DNA of 64,000 bases from Alphaproteobacteria bacterium MedPE-SWcel (lineage in GTDB: Bacteria; Pseudomonadota; Alphaproteobacteria; Rhodobacterales; Rhodobacteraceae), in contig MPDC01000014.1 of the NCBI GenBank assembly GCA_001874255.1, positions 1-64,000 on the forward strand, given 5' to 3'. A program made the translations under genes and the position numbers. Shown piece after piece: positions 1-8,857 of this stretch (position 1 is the first letter of the stretch; every line of letters starts with the position of its first letter). Under the pieces are notes generated by a model that was not told the DNA's origin, did no database searches, and worked only from the letters and a program-made list of their open reading frames with translations.

Positions 1-1
1 C

Positions 2-200
2 TTCGCTGGCTCGTCCAGAGACGCCCTCGTCCGATAGGGTGCCCACCAGATCATCAATATGCGCGCGGTAAAGGGCAGGGAGGTCCTGGGGCAAGAAGAT
101 GGGTTCTGGGGCTGCCGCGTCCCGTTTGGCCCGTGCTTGGGTCAGTTCAGCATCCACCTTGTTGAGCTGCGCGATAATAGGGGCAGAATAGTCCCCATCC
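2..200 (-). pseudogene. Serine recombinase C-terminal fragment
   Basis: The minus strand reads as an open, acidic, helix-rich stretch containing DLPALYRAHIDDLVGTLSDE, which resembles the C-terminal region of large serine site-specific recombinases of Rhodobacterales. No start codon or catalytic resolvase domain is present. The upstream end runs directly into an unrelated transposase fragment in a different frame, and the downstream end leaves the window, so this is at best a 5'-truncated gene remnant. The family call rests on motif resemblance only. Confidence 0.5.
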
Positions 201-202
201 TC

Positions 203-270
203 ATCCGGACCGCACGTGCGCGGACCTCAGGCGAGTAGCGATTTGCCATTTTGCTTTTCGTCATAACCAT
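203..270 (-). pseudogene. IS3-family orfA, N-terminal stub
   Basis: An ATG at 270 (or 264) preceded by AAGGATG starts a frame reading MVMTKSKMANRYSPEVRARAVRM. This is the usual beginning of an IS3-family OrfA transposase (helix-turn-helix protein). The match stops after about 23 residues, where the sequence changes to the recombinase fragment out of frame. The catalytic OrfB is absent, so the element is dead. Confidence 0.65.
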
Positions 271-316
271 CATCCTTACTTAAGTTGATGGTCTCCGACA
301 AACCCGGGGCGGTTCA
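203..316 (-). mobile_element. IS3-family left-end remnant with terminal inverted repeat
   Basis: The terminal inverted repeat reads TGAACCGCCCCGGGTTTGTC inward from position 316, followed by the orfA leader and stub. TGAACCGCCCCGGG is a typical IS3-family end. Only about 114 bp survive; the rest was lost at the junction near 200-204. The element end lies 48 bp from the glpD stop codon, so it abuts the glp operon. No target duplication can be judged because the other end is missing. Confidence 0.65.
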
Positions 317-363
317 ATCTTGAGATTTCATACACCGTGGCACACGCGATAAAGGAGAAGGGC

Positions 364-1968
364 TTATACCGTCGCCCTTGCCCGGATGTAGGTATCCACC
401 TCCGCTCGCTCGGCCTCGTTCAGTCGCAGGCCGAGCTTGGTGCGGCGCCACAGGTAATCTTCTCCGGTGCGGACCCATTCCCTGTCTATTGCCCAGTTCA
501 GTTCCCGTGCGGTGATCGTGGCCCCAAAGCGCTGACCCAAGTCGCTTTCTTCGCGGGCGTCGCCCAGGACGGTCCAGGCCTCCGTTCCATAGGCGCGGAT
601 CAGACGGCGGGTGGCATAGGCCGAGAGGAAGGGGTAGTCCGCTGCCAGCTTGTCTTGCAAATGGACCACATCGTTCACGGGAAAATCGCCCCCCGGCAGC
701 GCCACTCCGGCAGTCCAGTCCGCAGGCAAATCCGGGAAGACCTCGGCCACCTTCGCCAGCGCAGCCTCGGCGAGTTTGCGATATGTGGTGATCTTGCCGC
801 CAAACACATTCAGCAAAGGCGCCCGACTGGTGTCGAGCGTCAGCACATATTCGCGCGTGGCCGCCGTGGCTGAGCTGGCCCCGTCATCATAGAGCGGCCG
901 CACCCCGGAATAGGTCCAGACAATCTGCTCGCGCGCAACGGGCCGGTGGAAATAGGTGGAGGCAAAATCCACCAGATAGTCCTGTTCTTCGGGGGTACAT
1001 TCCGGTCGAGTTTGAGGGTCCGGATGGTCAGCGTCGGTGGTGCCGATGAGGGTGAAATCCTCCTCGTAGGGGATGGCAAAAATGATGCGCCCGTCCTGAC
1101 CCTGGAAGAAATAGCACCGCCCGTGGTCATAGAGCTTCGGCACCACGATATGACTGCCGCGCACCAGACGCACGTTCTCTCGGCTGTTCTGTCCCAGCTT
1201 CTGGCGCAACACATCGGCAACCCAAGGCCCGCCTGCATTGACCAGCATCCTGGCCCGTCGCACGGTTTCCGCCCCGCTGTGCAAGTCCTTGATGTGGACC
1301 TCCCAGTGGTCCGCATGCCGATCGGCACGGGTGACTTCGGTGCGGGTCAATATCTCGGCGCCGCGGGCCTCGGCGTCGCGGGCATTCAACACGACAAGCC
1401 GCGCGTCCTCGACCCAGCAATCGGAGTATTCAAACGCGGTTTGAAACTTGTCTTTCAACGGCTTGCCGGCCTCATCTTTGGTCAGGTCGAGGCTCCGCGT
1501 TCCGGGCAGGATGCCGCGTTTGCCCAATGTATCGTACATGAACAGGCCAAGTCGGATCAGCCAGGCCGGGCGACGGCCCTTCATCCATGGCATGATGGTG
1601 GTCAAGAGCTTTGACGTCGGGGTGGTATTGTCGAACCGCATATCCTTGTGAAAGGGCAATACAAACCGCATCGGCCAGGAGATATGGGGCATCGCCCTGA
1701 GCAGGACCTCGCGTTCGATCAGCGCCTCTTGCACCAGCCGGAATTCGAAATACTCCAGATAGCGCAGGCCGCCGTGAAACAGTTTGGTCGAGGCGGAGGA
1801 GGTCGCAGAGGCGAGATCTTTCATTTCAGCCAGCGTCACCGACAGTCCGCGACCGGCCGCATCGCGCGCGATGCCGCAGCCGTTGATGCCACCGCCGATC
1901 ACAAACAGATCGACGATCGGGGCGGTGTCCGCGCTGGTGTGGGGAGGTATATCGGAGGAGTCAGTCAT
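364..1968 (-). CDS. glpD: FAD-dependent glycerol-3-phosphate dehydrogenase
   Basis: Oxidises sn-glycerol 3-phosphate to dihydroxyacetone phosphate at the inner membrane, passing electrons to quinone. The 534-residue protein has an N-terminal FAD dinucleotide-binding loop (VIGGGINGCGIARDAAGRG, about residues 22-40) and the family motif STKLFHGGLRYLEY soon after. Length fits GlpD. I chose the ATG at 1968 rather than the ORF start at 2076 because it gives a normal N terminus and overlaps the glpR stop by 8 bp (ATGACTGA), indicating translational coupling. glpR lies directly upstream. The usual transport genes are not seen downstream; an IS remnant sits there instead. Confidence 0.95.
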   Translation of the reverse strand: MTDSSDIPPHTSADTAPIVDLFVIGGGINGCGIARDAAGRGLSVTLAEMKDLASATSSASTKLFHGGLRYLEYFEFRLVQEALIEREVLLRAMPHISWPMRFVLPFHKDMRFDNTTPTSKLLTTIMPWMKGRRPAWLIRLGLFMYDTLGKRGILPGTRSLDLTKDEAGKPLKDKFQTAFEYSDCWVEDARLVVLNARDAEARGAEILTRTEVTRADRHADHWEVHIKDLHSGAETVRRARMLVNAGGPWVADVLRQKLGQNSRENVRLVRGSHIVVPKLYDHGRCYFFQGQDGRIIFAIPYEEDFTLIGTTDADHPDPQTRPECTPEEQDYLVDFASTYFHRPVAREQIVWTYSGVRPLYDDGASSATAATREYVLTLDTSRAPLLNVFGGKITTYRKLAEAALAKVAEVFPDLPADWTAGVALPGGDFPVNDVVHLQDKLAADYPFLSAYATRRLIRAYGTEAWTVLGDAREESDLGQRFGATITARELNWAIDREWVRTGEDYLWRRTKLGLRLNEAERAEVDTYIRARATV

Positions 1969-2755
1969 TTTCGCTGCTTTCGTTTGCAACCGGGGCGTCG
2001 GCCACGAGGATTCGGGTTCCGGCCACGGCGGCGGCTTCGGCGAATTCCTGGGGCACCGGGCGGTCGGTGATGACAATGTCGAGCTCGTTCAGGGCGCAGA
2101 TCCGCACCGGGGCCGAGCGTTCAAATTTGCTGCCGTCGCAGATCAGAATGCGTGCACGGGCATTCTTGAGCAATGCGCGGGCGACGGAGACCTCCCGTGC
2201 ATCATGGTCGAGAATAGCGCCGTCAGGGTCCATCGCCGACGCGCCAATGACCGCATAGTCCAGTTTGTAGCGGCTGATGAAATCGACAGCCTCCTCGCCG
2301 ACGATGGCTCCGTCGCTTTGACGAATGCTGCCCCCCACAAGGATGAGGTCGCGGGTCTCGACCTCCATCATCATAATGATAATGTTTATATTGTTGGAAA
2401 GGATGGTCAGGCCTGTGTGCCCTGTAAGCGCCCGTGCGACCTGTTCGGTGGAAGTTCCGATATTGAGCGCAAGAGAACAGTTTTCGGGGATGATTTCAGC
2501 GGCGAGACCGGCCATCGCGCGTTTGCCGCCTGCATTGAGCATCCGTCGTTCCGCATAGCCGCGATTGGCGGCAGAGGCGATGCGGACCGCGCCGCCATGG
2601 ACCCGGCTGAGCTGACCGCGCCCGGACAGGTCACGCAGGTCGGTCCGCACGGTCTGCAGGGATACGCGAAACCGCCGTGCCAGATCCTCAACCTCTACAC
2701 GGTCCTGTAGGTTCAGCAGCGACAAGATTTCGTTTTGGCGGTCATTCGCATCCAT
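1961..2755 (-). CDS. glpR: DeoR-family transcriptional regulator of glycerol-3-phosphate use
   Basis: 264-residue DeoR-type repressor. The N-terminal helix-turn-helix (about residues 20-45, VEVEDLARRFRVSLQTVRTD) is followed by the conserved SRVHGGA segment and a sugar-phosphate-binding fold with IGTSTEQVA. A start at 2755 is supported by AAGGAAA just upstream. Its stop overlaps glpD, so it most likely represses its own operon and responds to glycerol 3-phosphate. The ligand is inferred from the neighbour, not visible in the sequence. Confidence 0.88.
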   Translation of the reverse strand: MDANDRQNEILSLLNLQDRVEVEDLARRFRVSLQTVRTDLRDLSGRGQLSRVHGGAVRIASAANRGYAERRMLNAGGKRAMAGLAAEIIPENCSLALNIGTSTEQVARALTGHTGLTILSNNINIIIMMMEVETRDLILVGGSIRQSDGAIVGEEAVDFISRYKLDYAVIGASAMDPDGAILDHDAREVSVARALLKNARARILICDGSKFERSAPVRICALNELDIVITDRPVPQEFAEAAAVAGTRILVADAPVANESSEND

Positions 2756-2892
2756 TGGCTTTCCTTTTCAGGGAGCTAGATAGGCTATTTTCCGGATTTT
2801 GTCATGGGTTGTTTTCGTAATTGTTCCAACGATGCGCAAAACGAAACCCCTTCCGATGCGAAAGGGGTCGCTCACGAAGGCAGGCAGGGGCG

Positions 2893-3966
2893 TCAGCCCA
2901 GGGGGATCAGGTGGTTGTCCCAGGCCAGCGGCGCAGTGGCGAGATGTGCCACGGTCGGGCCTATGCGCAGTATTGCGCCGGTGCCGGTGCTGGCCAGCAG
3001 GCCGGATGCGGTCGGGGCGAGGCCACAGACGTCGGGCAAATGATGCTCTGCAACCAGGCGGCCCGTGCTGCACTCCATCACCTGCACCATACCGCCCCGC
3101 GGCGACGTGACGGCTATCTGCGTTTCGGTGCCCGAGAACGCGATGGAGCCGCCATAGCCGTGGAGGTTGCGGATGCGCGGGTCGTCCTCGGCCAGCAGGC
3201 GCGGGGTATGGCCGGGGCGGTGCAGGCCGACAATCGGCACCTCGTCGCCGGGATCGCCTTGCCATTGCATGGCAAAGCCGACCGTTCCGTCGCCACGCAC
3301 GGCAATATGGCGGATGGAGTTCTTGTGAAGCTCGGCGGGCAGTTCCATGATCTCTTCGATCTCACCCTCAAGGGTCAGGTAGCTGAGGCTCGGGCGCATG
3401 AAGGGAATGTTGAGCTTGGCGCGGCCGGAGTCCGGGTGGGTCTCAATGCCGCCGTTTGCGATCACCAGACCGGGCGCATCGCGACGCAGCAGGACCTCGT
3501 GCGGTCCGATGGCGCCGGAGGGGAACTGGCCGATGCGGGCGTAGGTGTTCGCGTCCCAGAGGCCGATCATGCCTTCGGCTGTTTCATAGGCATTCTCGGT
3601 GGTGAAGAGGACGGATGCATCGGGCGAAAACACCCCGTGCCCGTAGAAGTGGTGCCCCAGCGGCGGCTCCAGCCGGGCGAGCTGCGCGCCGCTGCAGCAG
3701 TCGATGACATCGGCGAAGCGCCCGGGGCGGCGGGCAAAGGCGACGGCCTCCGGGCGGGTGGGATGAGCACTGGCAGCATGGCCGCGACCCGGCAGGGGAT
3801 GTCGAAACAGAACCTGGCCGGTGTCAGAGAGGCCCGCGATGACAAAGAGGTCCAGCTCATCCTTGCCGGCCGCCAGAAAGGCAGGCGTCCCGGCATCGGC
3901 CCAGGTCGCTTTGGGCGCCATGCTGCTGGCCATCAGCCCCGCAAGAAATCCGCGTCTGGATTGCAT
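2893..3966 (-). CDS. DUF1513 domain protein, Tat-exported
   Basis: About 357 residues with a twin-arginine signal (QSRRGFLAGLMASS) at the very N terminus, followed by a beta-propeller-like, WD-repeat-like sequence of the DUF1513 family. The ATG at 3966 is preferred over the ORF start at 4026 because it places the RR motif correctly and has GGGAGA upstream. The function is not established. In many proteobacteria DUF1513 genes sit with imelysins and DUF1111 di-haem proteins, as here, pointing to a periplasmic role in iron handling. It is the last gene of the minus-strand iron cluster. Confidence 0.8.
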   Translation of the reverse strand: MQSRRGFLAGLMASSMAPKATWADAGTPAFLAAGKDELDLFVIAGLSDTGQVLFRHPLPGRGHAASAHPTRPEAVAFARRPGRFADVIDCCSGAQLARLEPPLGHHFYGHGVFSPDASVLFTTENAYETAEGMIGLWDANTYARIGQFPSGAIGPHEVLLRRDAPGLVIANGGIETHPDSGRAKLNIPFMRPSLSYLTLEGEIEEIMELPAELHKNSIRHIAVRGDGTVGFAMQWQGDPGDEVPIVGLHRPGHTPRLLAEDDPRIRNLHGYGGSIAFSGTETQIAVTSPRGGMVQVMECSTGRLVAEHHLPDVCGLAPTASGLLASTGTGAILRIGPTVAHLATAPLAWDNHLIPLG

Positions 3967-3988
3967 GTGAACGTCTCCCTTTTTTTGC

Positions 3989-5017
3989 TCAATCCCCGTC
4001 GAGCGCGTTGAACCCGGCTTCGACACCCAGTTTGGGACCGATGCCGGTGTCGGCGAGCGATTTTATGTCGCGGATATCCTGCTGCAGCGCCTCGATCTGA
4101 AACCGCTTCTGCGGGTCGCTGACGCCTGCAAGGGCTGGATCGCCGGACAGGCGCTCGGCGTGACGGTCGGCTTTGTCAAAGACGTGGCGCACCTGCTCGG
4201 TCAGGGCTTTGTCACCCTCGGACAGCAGCAGCGCGAGAGACCGCAAGGCCGCAAGCTGGATCTGAATGTGACGCAGGCTTCGGCCCGAGCGTCGCGCCTC
4301 TGCCCGATTTGGGCGCGGATGATCAAAGGTGCCAAGTGGCCGCCCGAGCCGCATGTCGGTCAGGATCTCAAGACCGGTCGTGAGCGCCTTGAATACTTCC
4401 TGATGCGCTTCTTCAACCGTGCGGTAGCGGTCACCGGTTTCAGGGCCGGGATGGCGCAGGCTGTCGGCGAAACCGGTCTGCCAGTCGGTCAGGATGGCGG
4501 CGGTGTTGGCTGCGAGGTCGCGGGAAATGGCCCGGATCAGATTGCAGGTATAGTCCGGCGTGGCGAGAGTGGCATAGGCAGGATCGTAGAACAGAAACTC
4601 CAGCGCGTAGAACCCTCGCACGGCGACCGAAGCCGTGGCGAAGGTTTCGGCGGTGGCGATCACCGGATCCGCATCGCGCAGCAGGCCGACCAGCGCCTTT
4701 GGGGTCTTGGAGCGGCTGTCTGGCCAGAATGCGATGGCGAAGGCGCGGTTCTCAGTCTCGGACGGGCCAAAGCGCAGATGGCTGGCCGCGACCCATGCAT
4801 CAAACGCGCGGCCCCAGGCCGCCTGCAGCGGCGCGGAGGTCGGCGCGCAGTCGGCTTGCGCAATCTCGGCGAAGGCGGCGGTCCGTGAGGCCAGGGCTTC
4901 GTAGGTGGGCAGGATATGGCCATCGACCACCGCATCCGTCAGGGCGTCTGCTCGGGCAAAGCCGCCAAGGGCAACGCAGGCACATGCGGTGAGGGTGAGA
5001 CGCGAGAGCAGTGACAT
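3989..5017 (-). CDS. Imelysin-family periplasmic protein (second paralogue)
   Basis: 342 residues with a signal peptide (MSLLSRLTLTACACVALGGFARA). Imelysin (peptidase M75-like/IrpA) proteins are periplasmic iron-uptake components. The family's GxHxxE metal-site motif appears here as GFYALE (about residues 135-140), so the histidine is replaced by tyrosine, whereas the paralogue at 7531 keeps GYHAIE. The start at 5017 leaves one base to the DUF1111 stop at 5019, so the two are co-translated. It may have lost metal binding at this site or act as a partner of the DUF1111 protein. Confidence 0.82.
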   Translation of the reverse strand: MSLLSRLTLTACACVALGGFARADALTDAVVDGHILPTYEALASRTAAFAEIAQADCAPTSAPLQAAWGRAFDAWVAASHLRFGPSETENRAFAIAFWPDSRSKTPKALVGLLRDADPVIATAETFATASVAVRGFYALEFLFYDPAYATLATPDYTCNLIRAISRDLAANTAAILTDWQTGFADSLRHPGPETGDRYRTVEEAHQEVFKALTTGLEILTDMRLGRPLGTFDHPRPNRAEARRSGRSLRHIQIQLAALRSLALLLSEGDKALTEQVRHVFDKADRHAERLSGDPALAGVSDPQKRFQIEALQQDIRDIKSLADTGIGPKLGVEAGFNALDGD

Positions 5018-5018
5018 G

Positions 5019-6620
5019 TCAGAGGGACTCCAGAAATGAAATGAGAGCGTGTCGTTCAGCCCCCGACAGCGCAACAACCCGATCACGGGCGGGCTGGGCC
5101 TCGCCGCCGTGCCATAAAATAGCCTCGAGCAGGGTGCGGGCACGGCCATCATGCAGATAGGTGGCCCGGTCGGACACCTGCTCCGTGAGGCCAATCCCCC
5201 AGAGCGGGGCAGTGCGCCATTCGCGGCCGGTGGCCCGGCCTTCGGGCCGGTCGTCGGCGAGGCCCGGCCCCATGTCGTGCAACAGCAGATCAGTATAGGG
5301 CCAGATCAGTTGAAAACTCTGCTCTGACCGATCGGTCAGGGCATGGGTGACAAATTTCGGCCGGTGGCAGCCGGTGCATCCGACCTGATAAAAGACCGCC
5401 TTGCCGCGCAGCACGTCGGGGTCTGCAACGGCGCGGCGGGCCGGGACGGCGACGTTGCGGCTGTAGAAGGTGACGAGATCCATATTGGGTTGATCGATCT
5501 CGGTCTTGCGGCGGTCCTGATCCCCATGAGGCGCGCTGCGGCAGGCCACCTGCCGGGCCGTGCAATCGCCCCATGGCAGCGGAAACAGGGGCGTGGATAT
5601 GCCAATGTCGCCAGAAAATGCCGCCGCGGATTGTTCATGCAGCGTGGCCTTGCCTGCCTTGAGCCCGAACCGGCCGAGCATGATGCGCTGAAATTCAGCG
5701 GACCACACGAGGTTCGCACGCCCCGAAATACCATCCCCATTGGTGTCTTCGGGGTCGGCCAGTGCGACAATGTCAGCGGCGGGGATGGCCTCCAGCAGGC
5801 CGAGGCCGATCATGGGAGGGGCCACCCGCGGCGAGAGCATGGCATCGGGATGAAGCGGGCCGTATCTCAGATCGGTGGCCCTGAAATCGGGCCTGCGAAG
5901 GGAAACCCGCTCGCCACCGTTCAACGCGACCTCCTGTTCGCGATAGGTGACCGAGAGCCGGTATTCCGGGTCAATCCCCAGGGCCGAGAAATCCTGCAGT
6001 TGCCAGCCGTAGGTGGGGTCGGGGGCCATGCCAATATAATCGGGAACTGCGCTCAATTCGGCCGGGACGGGGCCCGGGATCGACACTCGCAGGAAGGCCG
6101 AGGCCGAGCGATAGTCCGGCCCCTCCGGCAGGTGGCCACGCCCGTCCCGAATGTGGCACCGCTGACAGGAGCGCGCATTGTAGACTGGCCCCAGCCCGTC
6201 GGAGGCAAGTGTGGACGAGGGGGAAAAGGCCCAGAGCTTGTCGAACAAAGCCTCGCCCAGATGGAACGCCAGCCCCTGTTCGAACGTCAGATTTGCAGAG
6301 GGTTTGCTGAAGGCGTCGCGATCCTTCTGCGCTGCAACGGTGGCCGCCCCTGCGGGGTTCCCTTCGAAGGGTTCGGCCTGCGCGAAGGCGGTAGCGGGCG
6401 CCGTCACTTTGGCCACACGGTCGGCGTCTTCGATGGAGCGGGGGAGGAAAGACAGATGTGGCTCTGTCAGGCCCGGGCGGTCTTCGGATGCCTGAAGGGG
6501 GGCGGCCAATCCCAGAACACAGGCCGCTCCCAGAGACGCGACGGATCTAGCCGACTTCGTCCATTTTGGAGGCGTTGAGATGGGCGTAATTCTCTGCGCC
6601 AACGCGGTCGTGCAGTTCAA
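5019..6620 (-). CDS. DUF1111 di-haem c-type oxidoreductase (peroxidase-like)
   Basis: 533 residues. Two c-type haem motifs are visible, CQRCH (about 152-156) and CTGCH (about 415-419), plus a calcium-loop-like DTNGDGISG near 293. The family is related to MauG/cytochrome c peroxidases and is often labelled thiol oxidoreductase; the substrate is unknown. A hydrophobic segment ([18 protein letters not shown], about 27-44) acts as signal peptide, so the protein is periplasmic. The listed ATG lies inside bfr (74-bp overlap). A TTG at 6602 is an alternative, and the true start is uncertain. Its place among imelysins and HemP suggests redox handling of periplasmic iron. Confidence 0.82.
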   Translation of the reverse strand: MNCTTALAQRITPISTPPKWTKSARSVASLGAACVLGLAAPLQASEDRPGLTEPHLSFLPRSIEDADRVAKVTAPATAFAQAEPFEGNPAGAATVAAQKDRDAFSKPSANLTFEQGLAFHLGEALFDKLWAFSPSSTLASDGLGPVYNARSCQRCHIRDGRGHLPEGPDYRSASAFLRVSIPGPVPAELSAVPDYIGMAPDPTYGWQLQDFSALGIDPEYRLSVTYREQEVALNGGERVSLRRPDFRATDLRYGPLHPDAMLSPRVAPPMIGLGLLEAIPAADIVALADPEDTNGDGISGRANLVWSAEFQRIMLGRFGLKAGKATLHEQSAAAFSGDIGISTPLFPLPWGDCTARQVACRSAPHGDQDRRKTEIDQPNMDLVTFYSRNVAVPARRAVADPDVLRGKAVFYQVGCTGCHRPKFVTHALTDRSEQSFQLIWPYTDLLLHDMGPGLADDRPEGRATGREWRTAPLWGIGLTEQVSDRATYLHDGRARTLLEAILWHGGEAQPARDRVVALSGAERHALISFLESL

Positions 6621-7032
6621 GCTGGGTCTCCAGGAAATCGATATGGCCTTCTTCGTCCGTCAGGAGCTCCTTGAACAGGTCCATGGTGACATAGTCACCT
6701 GACGTCCTACAGTACTCGGAGGCTTCCTTGTAGAGGGCACGGGCTTCCTGCTCTGCGGCCAAATCGCACTCCAGCGTTTCTTTCGGCGTCTGGCCGATGC
6801 GCAGGGCGTCAAGGGTCTGCAGATTTGGATGGCCTTCAAGGAAGATGATCCGATCCATCAGCCTGTCCGCGTGGTTCATCTCTTCGATGCTCTCCTCGCG
6901 GCTCTTTTTGGCCATATGTCCGAGGCCCCAGTCGTCCTGAAGGCGGTAGTGTAGCCAGTACTGGCTGATGGCGGTCAACTCGCTCCTAAGTGCTTTGTTG
7001 AGATACTCGATGACTTTGGGGTCGCCCTTCAT
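6547..7032 (-). CDS. bfr: Bacterioferritin
   Basis: 161 residues, the normal length for this haem-containing iron-storage ferritin that forms a cytoplasmic 24-mer. Ferroxidase residues of the four-helix bundle are recognisable ([31 protein letters not shown]). The methionine of EEMNHAD corresponds to the haem ligand Met52. The start at 7032 has GGAGAG five bases upstream. It overlaps the end of bfd by 47 bp and the start of the DUF1111 frame by 74 bp, so the three genes are tightly packed. Confidence 0.95.
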   Translation of the reverse strand: MKGDPKVIEYLNKALRSELTAISQYWLHYRLQDDWGLGHMAKKSREESIEEMNHADRLMDRIIFLEGHPNLQTLDALRIGQTPKETLECDLAAEQEARALYKEASEYCRTSGDYVTMDLFKELLTDEEGHIDFLETQLELHDRVGAENYAHLNASKMDEVG

Positions 7033-7273
7033 ATTCGCTCTCCGAGGAAATGGCTGTACGTAAGTTCTGCAGATGTGCAGGTACGCTTACCTTAGCGTTG
7101 GAACGCATAGTGTCCAGAAAGAGCGTCATACAGCCGCCACAATCTGCTTTTTTACCGAGGGCACGGTAAATTTTCCCAGGAGTTATAATGGTTTGCGGGT
7201 CAGACGCCCGCATCCAGTCTATGGCCGAATGGATGTCATGATCCGAGATTTTAGTGCAGTGGCAGATGATCAT
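6986..7273 (-). CDS. bfd: Bacterioferritin-associated ferredoxin
   Basis: 95 residues, with Cys at 4 and 6 (MIICHC) and 45 and 48 (DCGGC), the ligands of the Bfd [2Fe-2S] cluster that delivers electrons to bacterioferritin to release stored iron. The gap between the cysteine pairs is about seven residues longer than in the Escherichia coli protein, and the C-terminal tail beyond about residue 75 is polar and overlaps bfr. It is transcribed with bfr. The ATG start gives the canonical MIICHC beginning. Confidence 0.88.
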   Translation of the reverse strand: MIICHCTKISDHDIHSAIDWMRASDPQTIITPGKIYRALGKKADCGGCMTLFLDTMRSNAKVSVPAHLQNLRTAISSESEYEGRPQSHRVSQQST

Positions 7274-7321
7274 GACCAGTCACCGATCCCAAGAGATTCT
7301 GTAGGCTACTTGCTGACGTCC

Positions 7322-7350
7322 AATATCTGACTAAAAGACTTGGATTGCAA
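7322..7350 (-). promoter_or_regulatory. bfd: Possible sigma70 promoter for bfd-bfr
   Basis: On the minus strand TTGCAA and GATATT are separated by exactly 17 bp, about 50 bp upstream of the bfd start. Each hexamer matches 4 of 6 consensus bases. Weak evidence; no Irr or Fur-type box was recognised next to it. Confidence 0.3.
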
Positions 7351-7482
7351 GTGCCAGATAAAGTGAAATGCTCAGGAAATTGTGGCCACTGGGAACTGGC
7401 GCAGGGTCGGTGCCGTTTCCGTTCCCGTTCCAGTTGTCGGGGAAGGGGTCATGGCTCGGGAGGGACATGGGCTGAAACACGC

Positions 7483-7509
7483 AAGGCCGCGCATCAGATG
7501 CACGGCCTT
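7483..7509 (-). terminator. Hairpin after the imelysin gene
   Basis: The inverted repeat AAGGCCG...CGGCCTT, with an inner GCAT-CAG-ATGC extension and one mismatch, lies 22 bp past the imelysin stop codon. There is no clear U-tract, so it is a possible attenuator or a weak terminator separating hemP-imelysin from bfd-bfr. Confidence 0.4.
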
Positions 7510-7530
7510 GAAATGTCGATTGGACGAGAT

Positions 7531-8799
7531 TTATTCGAAAATAGAGGACGGATTGTCCAGCGAGTCGGAGCCTTCGATCGCAACGCCGTCGAGGTCCAGC
7601 GCGGTGACGATGCGTTCGATGGAGCGGGTCTGGTCAACCAGCGCTTCGACGCCGCCCATGACCAGCGCCTCGCCAGCCGCATTGCCCTGTTCCAGCATCT
7701 GGTCGTAGGAGAAGCCCGCTTCGGCCGCGGTCTTGATCCGGCCCAGCTTCAGCATGGTGGTGGAGAGTTTGCCGGTCATCTCGGCATTCAGGCCCGCGTC
7801 TTTTGCTTCGACGAGATCCGCAAGTGAGGCCCCCGAGACCAATTCGCCGTTCACCCGCACATATTCCCCGAGGTAGACGTTCTGGACGCCGAGGCCGTCG
7901 AAATAATGGCTGTTGTGCGTGTTGTCGGAGAAGCAGTCATGCTCTTCTTCGGGGTCGTTCAGCATCAGACCGAGACGCATACGCTCGCCCGCGGTTTCGC
8001 CATAGGACAGCGAGCCCATGCCGGTGAGCATTGCGGTGATGCCTGCGGACTCGTCCGCCAACACGGTCTCGCGGGCGTCGCCGCCGTCGGCCCACTGGGC
8101 GGTCATCCATTCCAGATCGGAGACCAGCAGATCCGTCGCCGCCTTCAGGTAGGCGCCGCGGCGGTCACAGTTGCCATTGGTGCAGTCATCGCCGGTGGCA
8201 TAATCCGTCCAGGAGCGGTCGCCGGCGCCATGGTCGGTGCCGTTCAGATCCTGCCCCCACAGCAGGAATTCGATGGCGTGGTAGCCGGTGGCGACATTGG
8301 ACTCGACGCCGTCGGCCTCCTGCAGGGTTTCTTCCAGCAGAGCCGGGGTGATCTCGCGCGCGTCGATGGCCTTGCCGGAGAGGGTGAACTCGGGGTTGGC
8401 AATGACATTCAGCGCAGCGGCGGCGTTTTCATCGGTCGCCCCACCATAGGAGGCGTCCACATAATCGATCAGGCCTTCGTCCAGCGGCCAGGCGTTCACC
8501 TTGCCTTCCCAGTCGTCAACAATGGCGTTGCCAAAACGATAGACTTCGGTCTGCTGATAGGGAACACGCGCCGCCAGCCAGGCTTCCTTGGCGGCCTCGA
8601 GGGCCTCGGCGGAGGGCTCTGCAATCAGCGCATCCACGGCGGCCTGCAGACCCTTTGCAGTCATCAGGCTGTCTTCGAAATTGGCCGCTGCAATATTGGC
8701 GTAGGTGGTCAGAACCTCGGCCTTTGACGCTGCGAAAGCGGCCGTTGTGCCTACGGTCAAAGCCGCGATTGCGGCACCGGCGAGAAGCGGCGTTTTCAT
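7531..8799 (-). CDS. Imelysin-family iron-uptake protein (IrpA-like)
   Basis: 422 residues with an N-terminal signal peptide (MKTPLLAGAAIAALTVGTTAAFA), hence periplasmic. It keeps the intact GxHxxE metal-site motif as GYHAIE at about 172-177. Members of this family (IrpA, imelysin, insulin-cleaving membrane protease) are iron-regulated and needed for growth under iron limitation in other bacteria; the peptidase activity is doubtful. hemP lies 58 bp upstream on the same strand, so both are probably driven from the iron-box promoter near 9280. Confidence 0.87.
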   Translation of the reverse strand: MKTPLLAGAAIAALTVGTTAAFAASKAEVLTTYANIAAANFEDSLMTAKGLQAAVDALIAEPSAEALEAAKEAWLAARVPYQQTEVYRFGNAIVDDWEGKVNAWPLDEGLIDYVDASYGGATDENAAAALNVIANPEFTLSGKAIDAREITPALLEETLQEADGVESNVATGYHAIEFLLWGQDLNGTDHGAGDRSWTDYATGDDCTNGNCDRRGAYLKAATDLLVSDLEWMTAQWADGGDARETVLADESAGITAMLTGMGSLSYGETAGERMRLGLMLNDPEEEHDCFSDNTHNSHYFDGLGVQNVYLGEYVRVNGELVSGASLADLVEAKDAGLNAEMTGKLSTTMLKLGRIKTAAEAGFSYDQMLEQGNAAGEALVMGGVEALVDQTRSIERIVTALDLDGVAIEGSDSLDNPSSIFE

Positions 8800-8857
8800 A
8801 GTGTGGATCCTTGTTGGGGCAGTCTCAATTTGCGGAAAATCGCCAGGGTGATCAGCT

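Noticed and set aside
337-873. Plus-strand ORFs of 178 and 80 residues antisense to glpD
   Set aside because: They lie opposite a clear FAD dehydrogenase, show no family resemblance and are explained by the high-G+C antisense effect.
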